Origin: Ampullaceana balthica
Taxonomy: Eukaryota; Mollusca; Gastropoda; Lymnaeidae
Direction of reading: 5' to 3'
Assembly: GCA_944989445.1 (NCBI GenBank)
Contig: CALYLW010000017.1
Span: forward strand, 2,552,001-2,616,000
Length of the DNA stretch: 64,000 bases
This document shows positions 12,442 through 23,584 of this stretch, piece after piece (positions within the stretch are counted from its first letter, which is position 1; every line of letters begins with the position of its first letter). The translations under genes were made by a program, and so were the position numbers. The notes beneath the pieces were generated by a model. It saw only the letters and a list, made by a program, of their open reading frames with translations, did not search any database and was not told the origin of the DNA.

Positions 12442-15400
12442 CGACGTCGGTTCAGAATGCGGTGTCAGCTATGTATAAATTCATCACCAACTTCCCACTG
12501 GGAATTTTGGAGGTCGGACCAAAATATGAGCGATCAATGGCCCACCTCTCGTGACAACACCACACTGGCACTGAACCGATGGTTCTAAAACAAAAACGAC
12601 CCCCAGTCGCTGAATCGGTGGTTCTGAAACTAAAAAACCTTGCCAGACCGTACCGATCTTTTCACTTCAGAAGTGCACGTGGGTTGGTTCTTAGACAGTA
12701 ACAGGACGTTTGGGAATAGCCAGCAAGCCACACAAAAAAAGTAATTTAAGTAGAAAAATACTCCATGTGGGTAGATAAGAACATAAAAGTGCCAAAACGT
12801 TGTCAGTTATAGTACACGTGTTAGTATAGATGTTAGTACACTTATTAGTACACATTTTAGTACACATGTTAGTACACTTATTATACAATTACACGTATTA
12901 TTGCACAGGTTAGTACACATGTTAGGACACATGTTAGGACACATGTTAGGACACATGTTAGGACACATGTTAGGACACATGTAAGGACACATGTTAGGAC
13001 ACATGTTAGGACACGTTAGGACACATGTTAGGACACATGTTAGGACACATGTTAGGACACGTTAGGACACATGTTAGGACACATGTTAGGACACATGTTA
13101 GGACACATGTTAGGACACATGTTAGGACACATGCAACTCACTACCCCAAACATCAACGTTAACCAAAGAAACAAGCCATGTTTCTCGCGGTGGTCGAGTG
13201 GCAGCGCACTGGACTGTCGTACCGATGGTCATAGGTTCGAATCCGTGTGAAGGCAAGGGTTTGTTCCCGGGGCCTAGGGCGTCCCTGAGTCACCCCGCTC
13301 CGAATGGGTACCTAACTACGGCTGGGTAATGCGTGGAACCCACAAAGCCGTGGCCTGTGAATGCTGCATCACTTGCCAACAGATCATCTGTCATGGTCTG
13401 TGGACGCAACTATCTTCTTCATAGAAGGAGCGTCTGTAAAGATAAGAAGAAGATAAGATATTAGCCTCAAATAAAGCAGCTGCGTATGTTTCGTCCTAAT
13501 TAGTATCATTACTATTATTATTATTACATGTATTACTACGCCAATCTCTAATGCTGGCTCTAGCTCGGAATTTGTTTTATTCTATCCTTCCTCCGCCGGG
13601 TCAGTAACTAAACATTTTCTGATCATACCACAAGACAACTGTCGCACACACATTCAAAGAGTGCTTTTTATAGTTTTAAGCTCATCAGATAGACTTTGTG
13701 TCCCCCCTAAGCAAAAGAAGCAGCTTGGTCTTGTGGTGTTACGAAAATCGCGAGCTTTGACCGGAAGGAAGGAAGGAAGCAGAAAATCCAAAGATTAATG
13801 CAGACGACATTATGAACATTGCATTCGATCATTCGTGTGTGTGTTGTGAAAGATAACTAAAAATGCTAAAGAAATTGAAAAGTTCTAAAGATAACCATAA
13901 AAAGGCATACATTAAAATGGGAAAGATATTTTTTCAATGAACAACATCAAGTAAGATGTTGTATTCCATGGCTGAGTAAAAGAGCAAATTACAGGGCATT
14001 GTACAAACAGGCCACACCGTCCCCTCCCCCCCCCCACACACACCCACAGGGACCGTCTGAGACGTGCGTGGTGATCCATTCTTCTTGTCTACATTCTCCT
14101 CACGAAATCAATTCAGCCCAAACCTCTTGCAGCTCTTAAACTCGCCCCATTCCCAACACACATACGCATTACTTTTAAAGGGAAAATACATGCTTTTCTT
14201 TTTTTTTCCCTCTCCCTCCAGAAATGTTCTTTGTACGATGAATAGATACATGTATTGATTCTGTCCAGATAGGAGATCGTGCTGGGCTCAGTGGCTCTGG
14301 TGTTAAATGTCCAGTGACATGCCATTAATCTCATGGAATTGGGTGGTACATTTGGGATATTTAAATTTATTCTATTACTCCGGGATGGGGGTTTATTACG
14401 GTTACCATCGGCTACCAAGTCACAAAGCTTGTGGTATACATTTTTAACAAAGTATCTTTTTCCTAATACATTCAACATTCAAGCAATCTTAAGTTTATGC
14501 ATGCCAAAAAAATCATCATTTTCAGCATTTTAACTTTAACAGCCCATCCATCATTTTAATAATTTCAACAACCTAGCAGGTTCATCATTTCAACAACCTA
14601 GCATGTTCATCATTTCAACAACCTAGCATGTTCATCATTTCAACAACCTAGCATGTTCATCATTTCAACAACCTAGCATGTTCATCATTTCAACAACCTA
14701 GCATGTTCATCATTTCAACAACCTAGCATGTTCATCATTTCAACAACCTAGCATGTTCATCATTTCAACAACCTAGCATGTTCATCATTTCAACAACCTA
14801 GCATGTTCATCATTTCAACAACCTAGCATGTTCATCATTTCAACAACCTAGCATGTTCATCATTTCAACAACCTAGCATGTTCATCATTTCAACAACCTA
14901 GCATGTTCATCATTTCAACAACCTAGCATGTTCATCATTTCAACAACCTAGCATGTTCATCATTTCAACAACCTAGCATGTTCATCATTTCAACAACCTA
15001 GCATGTTCATCATTTCAACAACCTAGCATGTTCATCATTTCAACAACCTAGCATGTTCATCATTTCAACAACCTAGCATGTTCATCATTTCAACAACCTA
15101 GCATGTTCATCATTTCAACAACCTAGCATGTTCATCATTTCAACAATGTATTATTTTAAATATTCAAGCAACTTATCATTTTTTGGCCATGCCAATGAAC
15201 CATTTATTTAGTGTAGTCTTGATCTGTAGCGTAACCTTTGTGCAATCCTTCTTTCAGTCTTTACTTTTGACCAACATGTTTGCAACGAAGACCATGGGAA
15301 TGACAGTCTATGGGCTCTTTGTGGTCGACTGGTCAACGTTTTTAATGGTAAATTTGATTGTATTGTTTTATTGTGTATGTATGTGTACATTGTTTCGTAC

Positions 15401-16100
15401 ATGCTCACCAGAAATTTCGGACGATATTGTAATATCCATCACGTTATGTGAATGGCGTTTAAAAAATATGCATTTAATATGAAATAAAACAATTACCAAT
15501 AAGCAGAGGCGTCCCTAGATGGGTTCGGGGGTGCTGGGTGACACCATCACAAGTAAGGGGTGACACCAAAACGTAAATTCTGTATGTTCTCGTTATTTGG
15601 CACTGGCCGACCCGGAGGAGGTCTATGGGGTGAGGGGTGACACCATGAACTACCGCACTGGGTGACGCCATGAGCTACCACACTGGGTGACGCCAAGAGC
15701 TACCGCACTGGGTGACGCCATGAGCTACCGCACTGGGTGACACCATGAGCTACCGCACTGGGTGACGCCATGAGCTACCGCACTGGGTGACGCCATGAGC
15801 TACCGCACTTGGTGACGCCATGAGCTACCGCACTGGGTGACACCATGAGCTACCGCACTGGGTGACGCAATGAGCTACCGCAATGGGTGACGCTGACCCT
15901 AGTGACGCCTCTGCCAATAAGTTTCATGTATAATTGCCAAATCCTTAGCGTTGATTTGCATCATCGTAACTCATAAGGTCATGTCCAATCTTCTGTTACA
16001 GGTGATAGGAACGGTTCTGACCTATGGAGTGGTGGTCGTGCAGTTCCAGGCGGGGGCCCCGGCTGCTGTGTGTCGGTGTTATACCAATTCCACTTTGTGA
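6885..16100 (+). CDS. Gustatory receptor-like 7TM chemoreceptor, last three exons
   Basis: Three exons join in one frame: 6885-6953, 15258-15347 and 16002-16100 (TGA stop at 16098). Each is bounded by AG acceptors and GT donors (TTTCAG, AAG/GTAACA; TTTCAG, ATG/GTAAAT; TTACAG), and both introns are phase 0. The peptides begin AGGVCDAIYAADWSR, then SLLLTNMFATKTMGMTVYG, then VIGTVLTYGVVVVQFQAG. The last contains TYGVVVVQF, matching the TY-five-residues-QF TM7 signature of the insect Gr family. The second reads like the TM6 and loop region, and the first resembles the segment before it, where insect odorant receptors have a DxxYxxDWY-like sequence. Phase-0 introns near the C-terminus are also typical of that superfamily. 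Such proteins are membrane chemoreceptors or ligand-gated channels; the ligand is unknown. Upstream exons encoding TM1-5 were not found and probably lie left of the window. The first of the two introns is 8.3 kb and full of repeats. No stops or frameshifts were seen in these exons. Confidence 0.72.
6954..7851. other. Intron sequence of the Gr-like gene, no feature
   Basis: AT-rich sequence between the 6953 donor and the 15-bp satellite. Short G-runs occur at about 7337-7390. The minus-strand open frames here have no recognisable family and no splice support. Confidence 0.5.
7852..11318. repeat. 15-bp satellite array of about 230 copies
   Basis: Tandem ATGTTACTCATAGAG units run for about 3.46 kb. 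The left kilobase (7852-8866) is a mosaic of two versions, TCATAG and TCAGAG, in short blocks. From 8873 to about 11245 the array is almost uniform TCATAG, with two TCAGAG units near the right end. Register breaks lie at 8860-8873 (GAGAGTTATGAGATG) and about 9632 (a unit missing ATG and neighbours). Because 15 is divisible by three and two of three frames on each strand lack stops, both strands show long open frames (repeating MLLIE on +, MSNIS on -). These are artefacts of the unit, not genes. The array lies in the first visible intron of the Gr-like gene. Confidence 0.97.
11392..12182. mobile_element. hAT-type MITE with TAGGGC...AACGATTAAT ends
   Basis: The left end TAGGGCTGTTAACGATTAAT and the right end CGTTAATTTCCGAAGCCCTA are inverted repeats rich in ATTAATCG motifs. 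It is flanked by AT dinucleotide runs, which obscures any target duplication. The interior from about 11500 to 11740 matches the reverse complement of 49131-49373. It carries a nested CAATGTTCCC MITE (11742-11926) at the same internal position as the copy at 48683-51150, so the pair was copied together. Confidence 0.75.
11742..11926. mobile_element. CAATGTTCCC MITE nested in a larger hAT MITE
   Basis: Termini CAATGTTCCCTTTAAG and CTTAGAGGGAACATTG. The internal TGCGCAGATAT and TGCACAAAA/TTGCACAC motifs are shared with 2580-2755 and 48940-49130. The sequence next to its right end (CATGGTAGGCAAACGA) is the reverse complement of the sequence next to the left end of the 48940 copy. Both therefore occupy the same site in the host element. 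Confidence 0.85.
12189..12440. repeat. Compound (TA)n/(GA)n microsatellite
   Basis: TA dinucleotide runs (12189-12260) pass directly into GA/CAGA runs (12261-12438). The + strand open frame over it is low-complexity and not a gene. Confidence 0.95.
12441..12820. other. Spacer within Gr-like intron, nothing recognised
   Basis: Unassigned sequence between two simple repeats. No ORF, RNA or transposon signal identified. Confidence 0.5.
12821..13133. repeat. 12-bp minisatellite (ACATGTTAGGAC)
   Basis: A degenerate left part uses TTAGTACACATG-type units (12821-12910). It is followed by about 18 nearly perfect copies of GTTAGGACACAT, with three short units lacking ATGT. Reverse-strand reading gives MCPN repeats, an artefact of a 12-bp unit. 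Confidence 0.95.
13182..13460 (+). mobile_element. tRNA-derived SINE, copy 1
   Basis: The head is tRNA-like. TGGTCGAGTGG (13191-13201) fits an RNA polymerase III A box and GGTTCGAATCC (13234-13244) is a perfect B box. A body of about 200 bp follows, ending in GGAGCGTCTGTAAAGATAAG and an AAGATAAGA-type tail. The same body is found in reverse at 17550-17835. The last ~36 bp before the tail match the 3' end of the LINE at 60030-60868. The tRNA-like part does not fold into a complete functional tRNA as far as I can see, so it is not called a tRNA gene. Confidence 0.88.
13461..14543. other. Intron sequence of the Gr-like gene, no feature
   Basis: No recognisable exon, transposon or RNA. Includes short runs such as GGAAGGAAGGAA (about 13761) and a C-run (14023-14034). 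Open frames here are short and unsupported. Confidence 0.45.
14544..15146. repeat. 25-bp minisatellite, about 24 near-identical copies
   Basis: The unit TTCATCATTTCAACAACCTA followed by GCATG repeats about 24 times with almost no variation except at the left edge (14544-14590) and right edge. The homogeneity indicates recent expansion. It ends only about 110 bp upstream of the acceptor of the Gr-like exon at 15258. Confidence 0.97.
15504..15913. mobile_element. hAT-type MITE with internal 25-bp minisatellite
   Basis: The ends CAGAGGCGTCCCTAG and CTAGTGACGCCTCTG are inverted repeats, flanked on both sides by CCAATAAG, a perfect 8-bp target duplication (15496-15503 and 15914-15921). Inside, GGGTGACGCCATGAGCTACC followed by GCACT repeats about ten times (15635-15885). 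Other family copies carry one such unit. It lies in the phase-0 intron between the last two Gr-like exons. Confidence 0.92.
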
Positions 16101-16353
16101 CCAAAGCCTTTCTACCGGGATTTTTAAAAAAAAATCATTATTATGAATTTAATGACAGTACGGTTCTCATTTTAGCACTGATATCTGATAGATGAAGTTC
16201 TCTTAATTTTGCTAGACGGTAGCTAGATTTAATCAATAAGTCATTGTTTTAAGGTATGTTTTAATATAGTAGAACAATTGACGAATCTATAGCATTATAA
16301 AATTGTTATTCAGTGTTTTTAAGACTAATACATCGGAGACAACATATATATAT
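16101..16353. other. Likely 3' UTR of the Gr-like gene
   Basis: Follows the TGA at 16098-16100. No clear AATAAA was found before the MITE at 16354, so the transcript end is not defined. Confidence 0.4.
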
Positions 16354-16598
16354 GGGGCCGTCCATAAAGTACGTCACGCTATTTTTGACCATTTGGAACA
16401 CCCCTGGGTCACAAATCTCGACCCCCTCCCCTAAAGTACGTCACACTTTCGAACAAAAAATGTGTTGTTATTAACAAAATAATTAAAATTTAATATAAAA
16501 CACCGTGACGTCACACATAGCTGGACAGCCCCTGCCCCCTGTCACACTTTCTTACACCCCCTCCCCCCCTCTGGAGCGTGACGTACTTTATGGAGGGC

Positions 16599-16600
<2 letters not shown>
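16354..16600. mobile_element. MITE with GGGGCCGTCCATAAAGTACG termini
   Basis: The left end GGGGCCGTCCATAAAGTACGTCACGC is the near-perfect inverted repeat of the right end (GCGTGACGTACTTTATGGAGGGCCCC read inward). Near-identical interior to 5386-5639. The right side abuts a (TA)n run (16602-16670), so the target duplication cannot be read. Confidence 0.87.

Positions 16601-16601
<1 letters not shown>

Positions 16602-16670
<69 letters not shown>
16602..16670. repeat. (TA)n microsatellite
   Basis: Pure TA dinucleotide run of about 69 bp beside the MITE end. Confidence 0.98.
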
Positions 16671-16672
<2 letters not shown>

Positions 16673-16991
16673 CAATATAGAAATGCGTTGTTGTTGTTTT
16701 TTAAGGCAGATATGTGTCTTTCGCTTACCTCCAAACTGTTTGTGTCTGTGTGTGTCTGTCTGTCTCTCCCATTTATCTGAAACTTTCATCCAACTCTCTG
16801 TTAATACCCGTTTTCCACACGCACTTTAATGTTAAGATTGGGATATTCTTACAGAAAAGTGTTGAATCATTCAATCTGATTCAAATCGATATACATTGTT
16901 TCATTTTTTTTTAAAATATTCAAATGTGGAATTTGGTTCAGGTGGGCAATGAAGGCTAACAACACGTAACTCAAGCTTCCAAAGTCCCTTA

Positions 16992-17219
16992 AGGTCGGTC
17001 CACACCTCACAAATGCTCGCGAGCATTTGCCCAAACATCGCACGAACGCACTATTTTATTGGCGAATTTTATAGTGCGTTCGTGTGATGCTTGGGCAAAT
17101 GATCGCGAGCATTTGACCAAACATCGCACGAACGCACTATTTTATTGGCGAATTTTATAGTGCGTTCGTGTGATGCTTGGGCAAATGCTCGCGAGCATTT
17201 GTGAGGTGTGGACCGACCT
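16992..17219. mobile_element. Foldback element containing two internal hairpins
   Basis: The outer ends AGGTCGGTCCACACCTCACA and its inverse form a near-perfect inverted repeat. TTA on both sides (16989-16991 and 17220-17222) is a possible 3-bp target duplication, as in PIF/Harbinger elements. Inside are two tandem copies of a shorter hairpin. Each has CATCGCACGAACGCACTA, then the loop TTTTATTGGCGAATTTTA, then TAGTGCGTTCGTGTGATG. No coding capacity. Confidence 0.85.
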
Positions 17220-17222
17220 TTA

Positions 17223-17549
17223 ATCTGGCAAATAACATAAATAGTTTTCCCACCATTGGATATCTTATGGGTCCACGATAAAAGCATCATTATGGCTCCA
17301 ATATATGTTTTAGTATATGATGGGGCATCTTGTTCAACATAGACGCTGTTGTGTTAGCTGAGCTTAGAATGTGCACCTTATAGGCTGAAGGATTGTAATG
17401 TTAATAGTATCATGATATAAATAAAACATTGGTATCATTAAGGGTAATTGTCATCCATCACTGATGTTTAAATATGATTTTTACCATTAATTTAAAAGGG
17501 GCTAACTACGTATGAACCCACCTTATCAATAGTAAGAGCATTCATATTT
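17223..17549. other. Spacer, nothing recognised
   Basis: AT-rich unassigned sequence between the foldback element and SINE copy 2. Confidence 0.5.
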
Positions 17550-17835
17550 ATCTTATCTTATCTTATCTATACAGACGCTCCTTCTATGCAGAAGATAGTT
17601 GCGTCCACAGACCATGACAGATGATCTGTTGGCAAGTGATGCAGCATTCACAGGCCACGGCTTTGTGGGTTCCACGCATTACCCAGCCGCCTAACTACAT
17701 GTAGTGTTAGGTACCCATTCGGAGCGGGGTGACTCAGGGACGCCCTAGGCCCCGGGAACAAGCCCTTGCCTTCACACGGATTCGAACCCGTGACCATCGG
17801 TATGACAGTCCAGTGCGCTGCCACTCGACCAGCAC
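17550..17835 (-). mobile_element. tRNA-derived SINE, copy 2 (reverse)
   Basis: Reverse-oriented copy of the 13182-13460 SINE. The tail TCTTATCTTATCTTATCT (about 17551-17569) comes first, then ACAGACGCTCCTTCTATGCA, the shared body, the B box as GGATTCGAACC (17778-17788), and the A box as CCACTCGACCAG (17821-17832). Confidence 0.88.
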
Positions 17836-20459
17836 TCTGTGCTTTATGACATTCGGGGCGCACATAAATGTTTAATTCATTTTTGTCTTGTAGATAGATA
17901 CCTGTAGATTACAAGTTGGTTTATCAGCAAAATGACTTCATTATTTTTTTTCCATAAGCGCTTATTTCAAACACTGTAAAAATTTCTAATTTTATATGAA
18001 CTGCTTGTATGTGCTAAATACTGATTTCTATTCTTTAAATTATTAAACAATAAAATAAAACAACAATTTTTTTTTAAATTGTGTTGTTTTTAAATATTTT
18101 ATTTATGTATTTTTTTTTAATGCATGCACCTCGGATTGCCAGAATGACAAATAGAACCAATCACTAAAAGATGGATTTTTCGGGCAGAAGTAACATCATT
18201 TAATTAAAGATTTAATTAAAGTAAAGACATTACTTCAAGTTGAACACAATCTTTCACATATAACAATGTTAAGTTTTAAACATGCTCTGGAATATACCAG
18301 GAGATTTTGATTTGTAGAGAGCTCATTTGGTCTGTCAAATTGATACCAACAGAGTGGAGGCTGCAGGGGCAGAGGCGTGACCATAAGTGGTGAACTGAAA
18401 ATTGAACTGTCGACTTTTTAGATCAAAGATCCAAATTAAATTTCAAAAACGGAGAGTCAACATAACGTTTGAAACAAATCTATCTCCATTTCCAGGCCCG
18501 CTACCAGCTATATGTGTCATGACAACCGTCGTTATCAGCTATGTCTGATTAGCCAAGTATTCTCTATACTATACCCATCAATCTATACAACAACTAACAA
18601 CACATATATCTCTGTAGGATATTTACAGATTTATATCCACAGTTTCTTCTATATACGCCTATATTTACATTCATTTACATCAACCAATAGCCTACATCTA
18701 TGTACACGACTATACTATATCTCTATATTACGTTTGTATCTCTGTAACTAAACCTCGATAGTAATTGTGCTGACCAATGTCCAGTTTAAAAACACTGATT
18801 AAATCGGTATGATGTTATCATGGCCACTGGCCACATAGCCATCAATCAAACATTTACTACTAATAATAATTGGTCTATTTGTTATCCTACTTTTCACTTT
18901 ATAATCATAAGTTGTTGTTTTTTACTACATTATATTATTTCTGTATTCATTGTAATTTAATTGTTTAAGTCTTTCAGCTTACTTTCATTTTTTTTTAAAA
19001 TTATATATTTTTGTTTTTAAAAAGCATATTTATGTTGATTAAAAGGATTTAAAGATTATTTCTTGTCGAATGATGTTCCAAGTTGATGTCAACATCGTCA
19101 AGATGGACACTGGACACTTTCGTACTAACAGTGGGTCTAAAACAGTTTTCCTACTTTTCGCAAAGATGACTTACACTCTCACGTCAAAACGTATCAAGTG
19201 CAGTACTAATTTTTTTGTCTGTTATTTATCTTGTCCAAAGCCCAAGACATATCCGTTCAAAGCCTTTCAGTCTTTTGAAAACATATCTTATTTTTTCACT
19301 TTTCAATTCCAAATCAAACTATGATGTCTTAAAAGCCAATCATCGATTTCACAAATCTCAGTGACGGTTTGTGTGAGGGTGTGTGCGTGCGCACGCGTGC
19401 GTGCGAGTGTGCTTGCGTTTCATGCCATCTCCGCTTATCAATGATTACCACGGAATGATAATCTTGGTTTTTATTCTTTATTTTTTCTGGCTTGCAAGTA
19501 ATGCACACAATTTTTTTTATGCGGCCTGCGCTCCTCGTTCAGTTAATCGAAGCGAATCCAGCCCAATGTGAAAAAATTTTGGGGATCCCTGTTCTAGATT
19601 ATCAACTTTGATTCAATGAGTGCTTTTCCTGGCAGAAATACTTGAGTATTGTCTCTAAGCTTGGAATCGACATTATTTTACATGAGAAATGTGGTTACAG
19701 TCGACGACGTTTATTCGCATACTTTAGGAAAAAAGTAGTCTGCTTTATGCGGCGTTTGACGGCCAGCTTCCGAACTTTTTATGAAAGGGCTGGCGAAATT
19801 TTCGTCCTGCCCCGATAGCCACTCCGTTGTCTTCTGCACACACCTTCTTTGCGTAATTTCAATATACATTATATTATTGTGTTTAAAAGATAGACTAATC
19901 AAGGAGGTGAGGCTGCAGACCTGCATTCAGTCTAGCTAGAAACAAACTCAAAGCTTTTGAATTTGAACAGGGAACGTTGGTTTGATGTATCTTTTTCAGG
20001 TGCGCCCATGCCCATTCCATACCTTTCAATAACCTCCAATTTTACTTGATGTGTTTAAAGTTTAAACTCGCTTTTTAGATTTTGTTAAATTCATGATTGA
20101 GAATTGTTGACTAACTAAAAGTTTAGTTTAAAATGACGGTGCGTTTAAGTAAGTAAGTTTATTTAAATGCATTTTTTTATTATTTATAATTTTGTTTTCA
20201 CGATTCCTATTCACTATTCATGTTCAAGATTCAAATTCAAGTCAATCAAGTCCCTTCTGACCTTCTGTCCTGTCCAAAAAATAAATAATTAAATTTAAAA
20301 TATGTTTGATCCGAATCACTTGGTCATAACCCCTTGTTTTATCAACTGGCGCATTTCCCCCACACACACATTTTTTCCTGGAAATAATTGATGAAAATAT
20401 TTAAAACCAATTAAAGTTATAATATATCAATTGTATTCATCGATACTACTATTTACTTC
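17836..20459. other. Intergenic spacer, nothing recognised
   Basis: AT-rich unique-looking sequence with a short GTGTGCGTGC run at about 19377-19412. The open frames (for example 18512-18751 and 19070-19324) are low-complexity and lack splice or family support. Confidence 0.45.
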
Positions 20460-20479
20460 GTAACTAGAAAATTAGCTTC

Positions 20480-20539
20480 TTTTCTTTACTTCCGGAAACG
20501 CGATAGAAACGAAAATAATTCATCGTTGAGATCGAAAGT
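20480..20539 (+). promoter_or_regulatory. Possible SART1 promoter and noncoding first exon
   Basis: ACTTCCGG at 20488-20495 is a consensus ETS-factor site of the kind found at housekeeping promoters. It is followed about 45 bp later by AAA/GTAAGT at 20535-20543, a strong splice donor. The SART1 start codon sits one base after an AG acceptor (25137), so an upstream noncoding exon is expected. The assignment is a guess from these two signals only. Confidence 0.22.
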
Positions 20540-23500
20540 AAGTACGCAATTGACCAACGTAAAACATAATTGCAGTGCAATTAACACCTTAAAAATATAG
20601 CTGTACTTATTCAAAATTCCACGTAAGCTTAAATGTATCATCTTTTAAAGAATGTTTTGAGTACATTATTAACATCGTTCTTGCACTTTAAAATTACAGA
20701 AGTTACAGTTATTTTGTCTCACACTGTCACTGATCATATTCAAGACCAGACATACTGTGACATACTCATCATACTGTCACTAGTGTCACTGTCATACTCA
20801 TAGAGTTCAGTAACTGTCAGTATACAGTCTGAGTCATACTATACTAAATTAACTAAAACTATTCTACTATACTAAATACTATAGACATAGTCACGGCACT
20901 CACGGTAATCTTTTATTTCAGCGCATTTTATATATTTCAAGTCATCAAAAAAACATTTTTTCAAACTTACTTCATTAATTATTATTATGAAATCTATTTT
21001 AAAATTAAAACATTATTTTTTTGTTGAAATAAAAATAAAATTACTATTTTACGATTTGTACGAAATAAAAATGTGTATATTTCACTATTTTCTGTGACTA
21101 ACACGGCGCCATTGTTGTTGTTGGAAGTCTGCTTTAAAAAAACTTTTTCTAAGTTAAAAACCCCTTTAAACTCAACAAAACACAGAAAAAAACTAATTGT
21201 AAACCATTAATCATTAAATACTTTTTTTTTATATCTCATTTAAGTGTTTAAATTAGTAGAAGTAAGTTATTATATTTATTTTGTTCTAAGAATTAAAAAT
21301 GCGCTGAAATAAGGGTCATACATAGTCTTAAGACTCTTAAGCTAGTACTAGTGAGTCATAGTCAATTGTCAATACAGCTTGCCTTTACTTAACTTAAGTC
21401 TTAAGCCTAACTTTGCCTAAGCCTTCTTAATCTTATTCTTGGATTCTTAGTCTTTGACTAACTTAGACTTAGAGTGATGACTTATGCGTCTTAGTCTTAG
21501 GTATTAGTATTACTATTCTAATTATATAGGCTACTATATTTATTTAATTTATAATAGTAATAGTCAATTAAGTCAATTATTTATTAAATATCGATCAATA
21601 GTGATGAGCCTTAGTATGTCAATATTGTCTATACCTCAATGTCTATTTAAATTTAATTAATAGTATCAGTGTAGAATTTGACTGCAAATTTTCAAATTAT
21701 ATTTAGGGTGGGGGGAGGAGACAACATGATATATCATGTTTCAATCTGTAATTTAGGAAAACCACCAGTCAGGCATCTCGTGTCCAGAAATGAAAGCATT
21801 TTAATAGCAGGGAGAGGGATAAGAATTAACATCAGGACTTGGTAATTTGTAACCCACTGTCTAATTCTTAAATAATTTAGAACTCTCCACTTTTCAACTG
21901 GAGGATAATAATAATAAACAGGCAGAAAAAGTAAAATATTATACAATAAAACTGGGCAATAGCACCATAATTGTTGTCTATATAAATGTATTTGGTTAAT
22001 AGTGGGGCCGCGTTGTTTAGAACCTGGGTTTTGCAATACATTTGTATTTTACTTTTTATCCGGTCGATGAAATATTCAGTAATTTTGTCAGTTTTTGTGT
22101 CTGCATTCAACATATAAGACATATCATATAGCCTATAGCATGAATAGAGTATTAAAAAGCTTTACTTATCGCCTGATATCATACTATCATGGCATACTTG
22201 GATGTTTACACTGTGCCAATGCAAATTTCATACGCTAAAATTTTCTCTCACAGTATGCAACCACAGCAAGAATTAATACATATAACACAGTAGACCTTCA
22301 AAGATCACTAGTTACTTTTAAAAAAAAATTAAGCTTAACACATGTACAATATCAATAACACCCCTGAGTCAAGCCATCTTTGTTCTTTATTAAATTCTGG
22401 TGGTTGGGTGTGTGTGCATTTCAAGAAGCACATGTTGGCCATTCTTTGAGGAATGATTGTATAAATGAAATACATGTACATAATTAATAGAAGACAATCA
22501 TAAAGATGACTACTGGCTTTACTCATGGGTCAGTAATAAGCAACATTTCCATTAATGTTAAATTGGGTAGTTCACAAACCAGGTAAAATTGTTAAATTTC
22601 ATATAGTACATGTATTGATATAAAAATTCATACATGAACTTTTCCACAAAATGATAACCATTTACACACCGTTTTATTCTTCATACTAAAAAAATGTTTT
22701 TAGGGTAAAAGAAAAATACATGTACATGAATTTTAAATTTCAGGTACCACGCCACGGCCCTATTATATTCTAATTCATAAGTGATCTCATACCAAAAATA
22801 AAGTTAAATATTTTGTATACTCTTACGTAATTTGGGGAAAAAAATTAATGCGCCAATAAATATACGAAACTTTGGGAGCCTTACCATGACGGCATTATAT
22901 CTAAATTTGCATTACTGAGGGATACGTTTTATGGGAGTTCCACTGTAATATTTATGTACTCTATACTCCATGATTACCTGAATTTGTCATTAAACTCCAA
23001 GCCGACATCAACCAAAAAGATTGAGGTAGAGGTTTATAAAATTTTAAAGGCAAAGAGAACAATGGTCGTGAAAAGAAAGAAGGGGGATGGGTGTCAATGT
23101 AATGCACACGTTTTAGTATACATATATGGTATTCAATGAATTTTTTATCATTTATGGTTATGAGTGTATTTTTACTTTAGCTGGTATTATAAGTCTACAA
23201 ATATTTAGTTTTGGGAAAAGTGGGGAAAATTTGGCTTGACCAGGAAACCCCAACCATTGCTAATCCAATAACCATTACTCTTTACATATAACATTTTTTT
23301 TTACAATATATTTTATTAGGGAATGGGTTTTTAGGGAAATGTTTTTTAAATTCAGAGCTGCAAAAAGGTTACAAATATAGAAGAACATTTGTGTTTATTT
23401 GTTTTCTTAATTTTCTTGGACTTTATGGGGTAAACCTAATGTTTTTACCCATATCCACATTTTGAAATAAATTTTTATTACTTTCCATGTCACTTCATCC

Positions 23501-23584
23501 CGATTTTCCTCCGAATGACATCCTCTGACTTGCCGAGAAAGATTATAGCACTTCACATTCAGCACAGAATAATAATAATATATA
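20540..23584. other. AT-rich spacer with cryptically simple tracts
   Basis: Contains scrambled simple-sequence tracts: CACTGTCA/CATACT words at 20710-20900 and CTTAGAC/TAAGTC words at 21320-21500. No gene recognised. AACACGGCGCCATTG at about 21101-21115 is an alternative GC-rich promoter-like spot. It may partly be a long 5' intron of SART1. Confidence 0.45.

Noticed and set aside
12236..12478. R/E-rich open frame over (GA)n; also 45657-46004
   Set aside because: Low-complexity translation of a dinucleotide microsatellite.
13182..13260. tRNA gene with good A and B boxes
   Set aside because: It is the head of a ~280-bp element present twice (also 17550-17835) with a conserved body and tail, so it is a SINE promoter.
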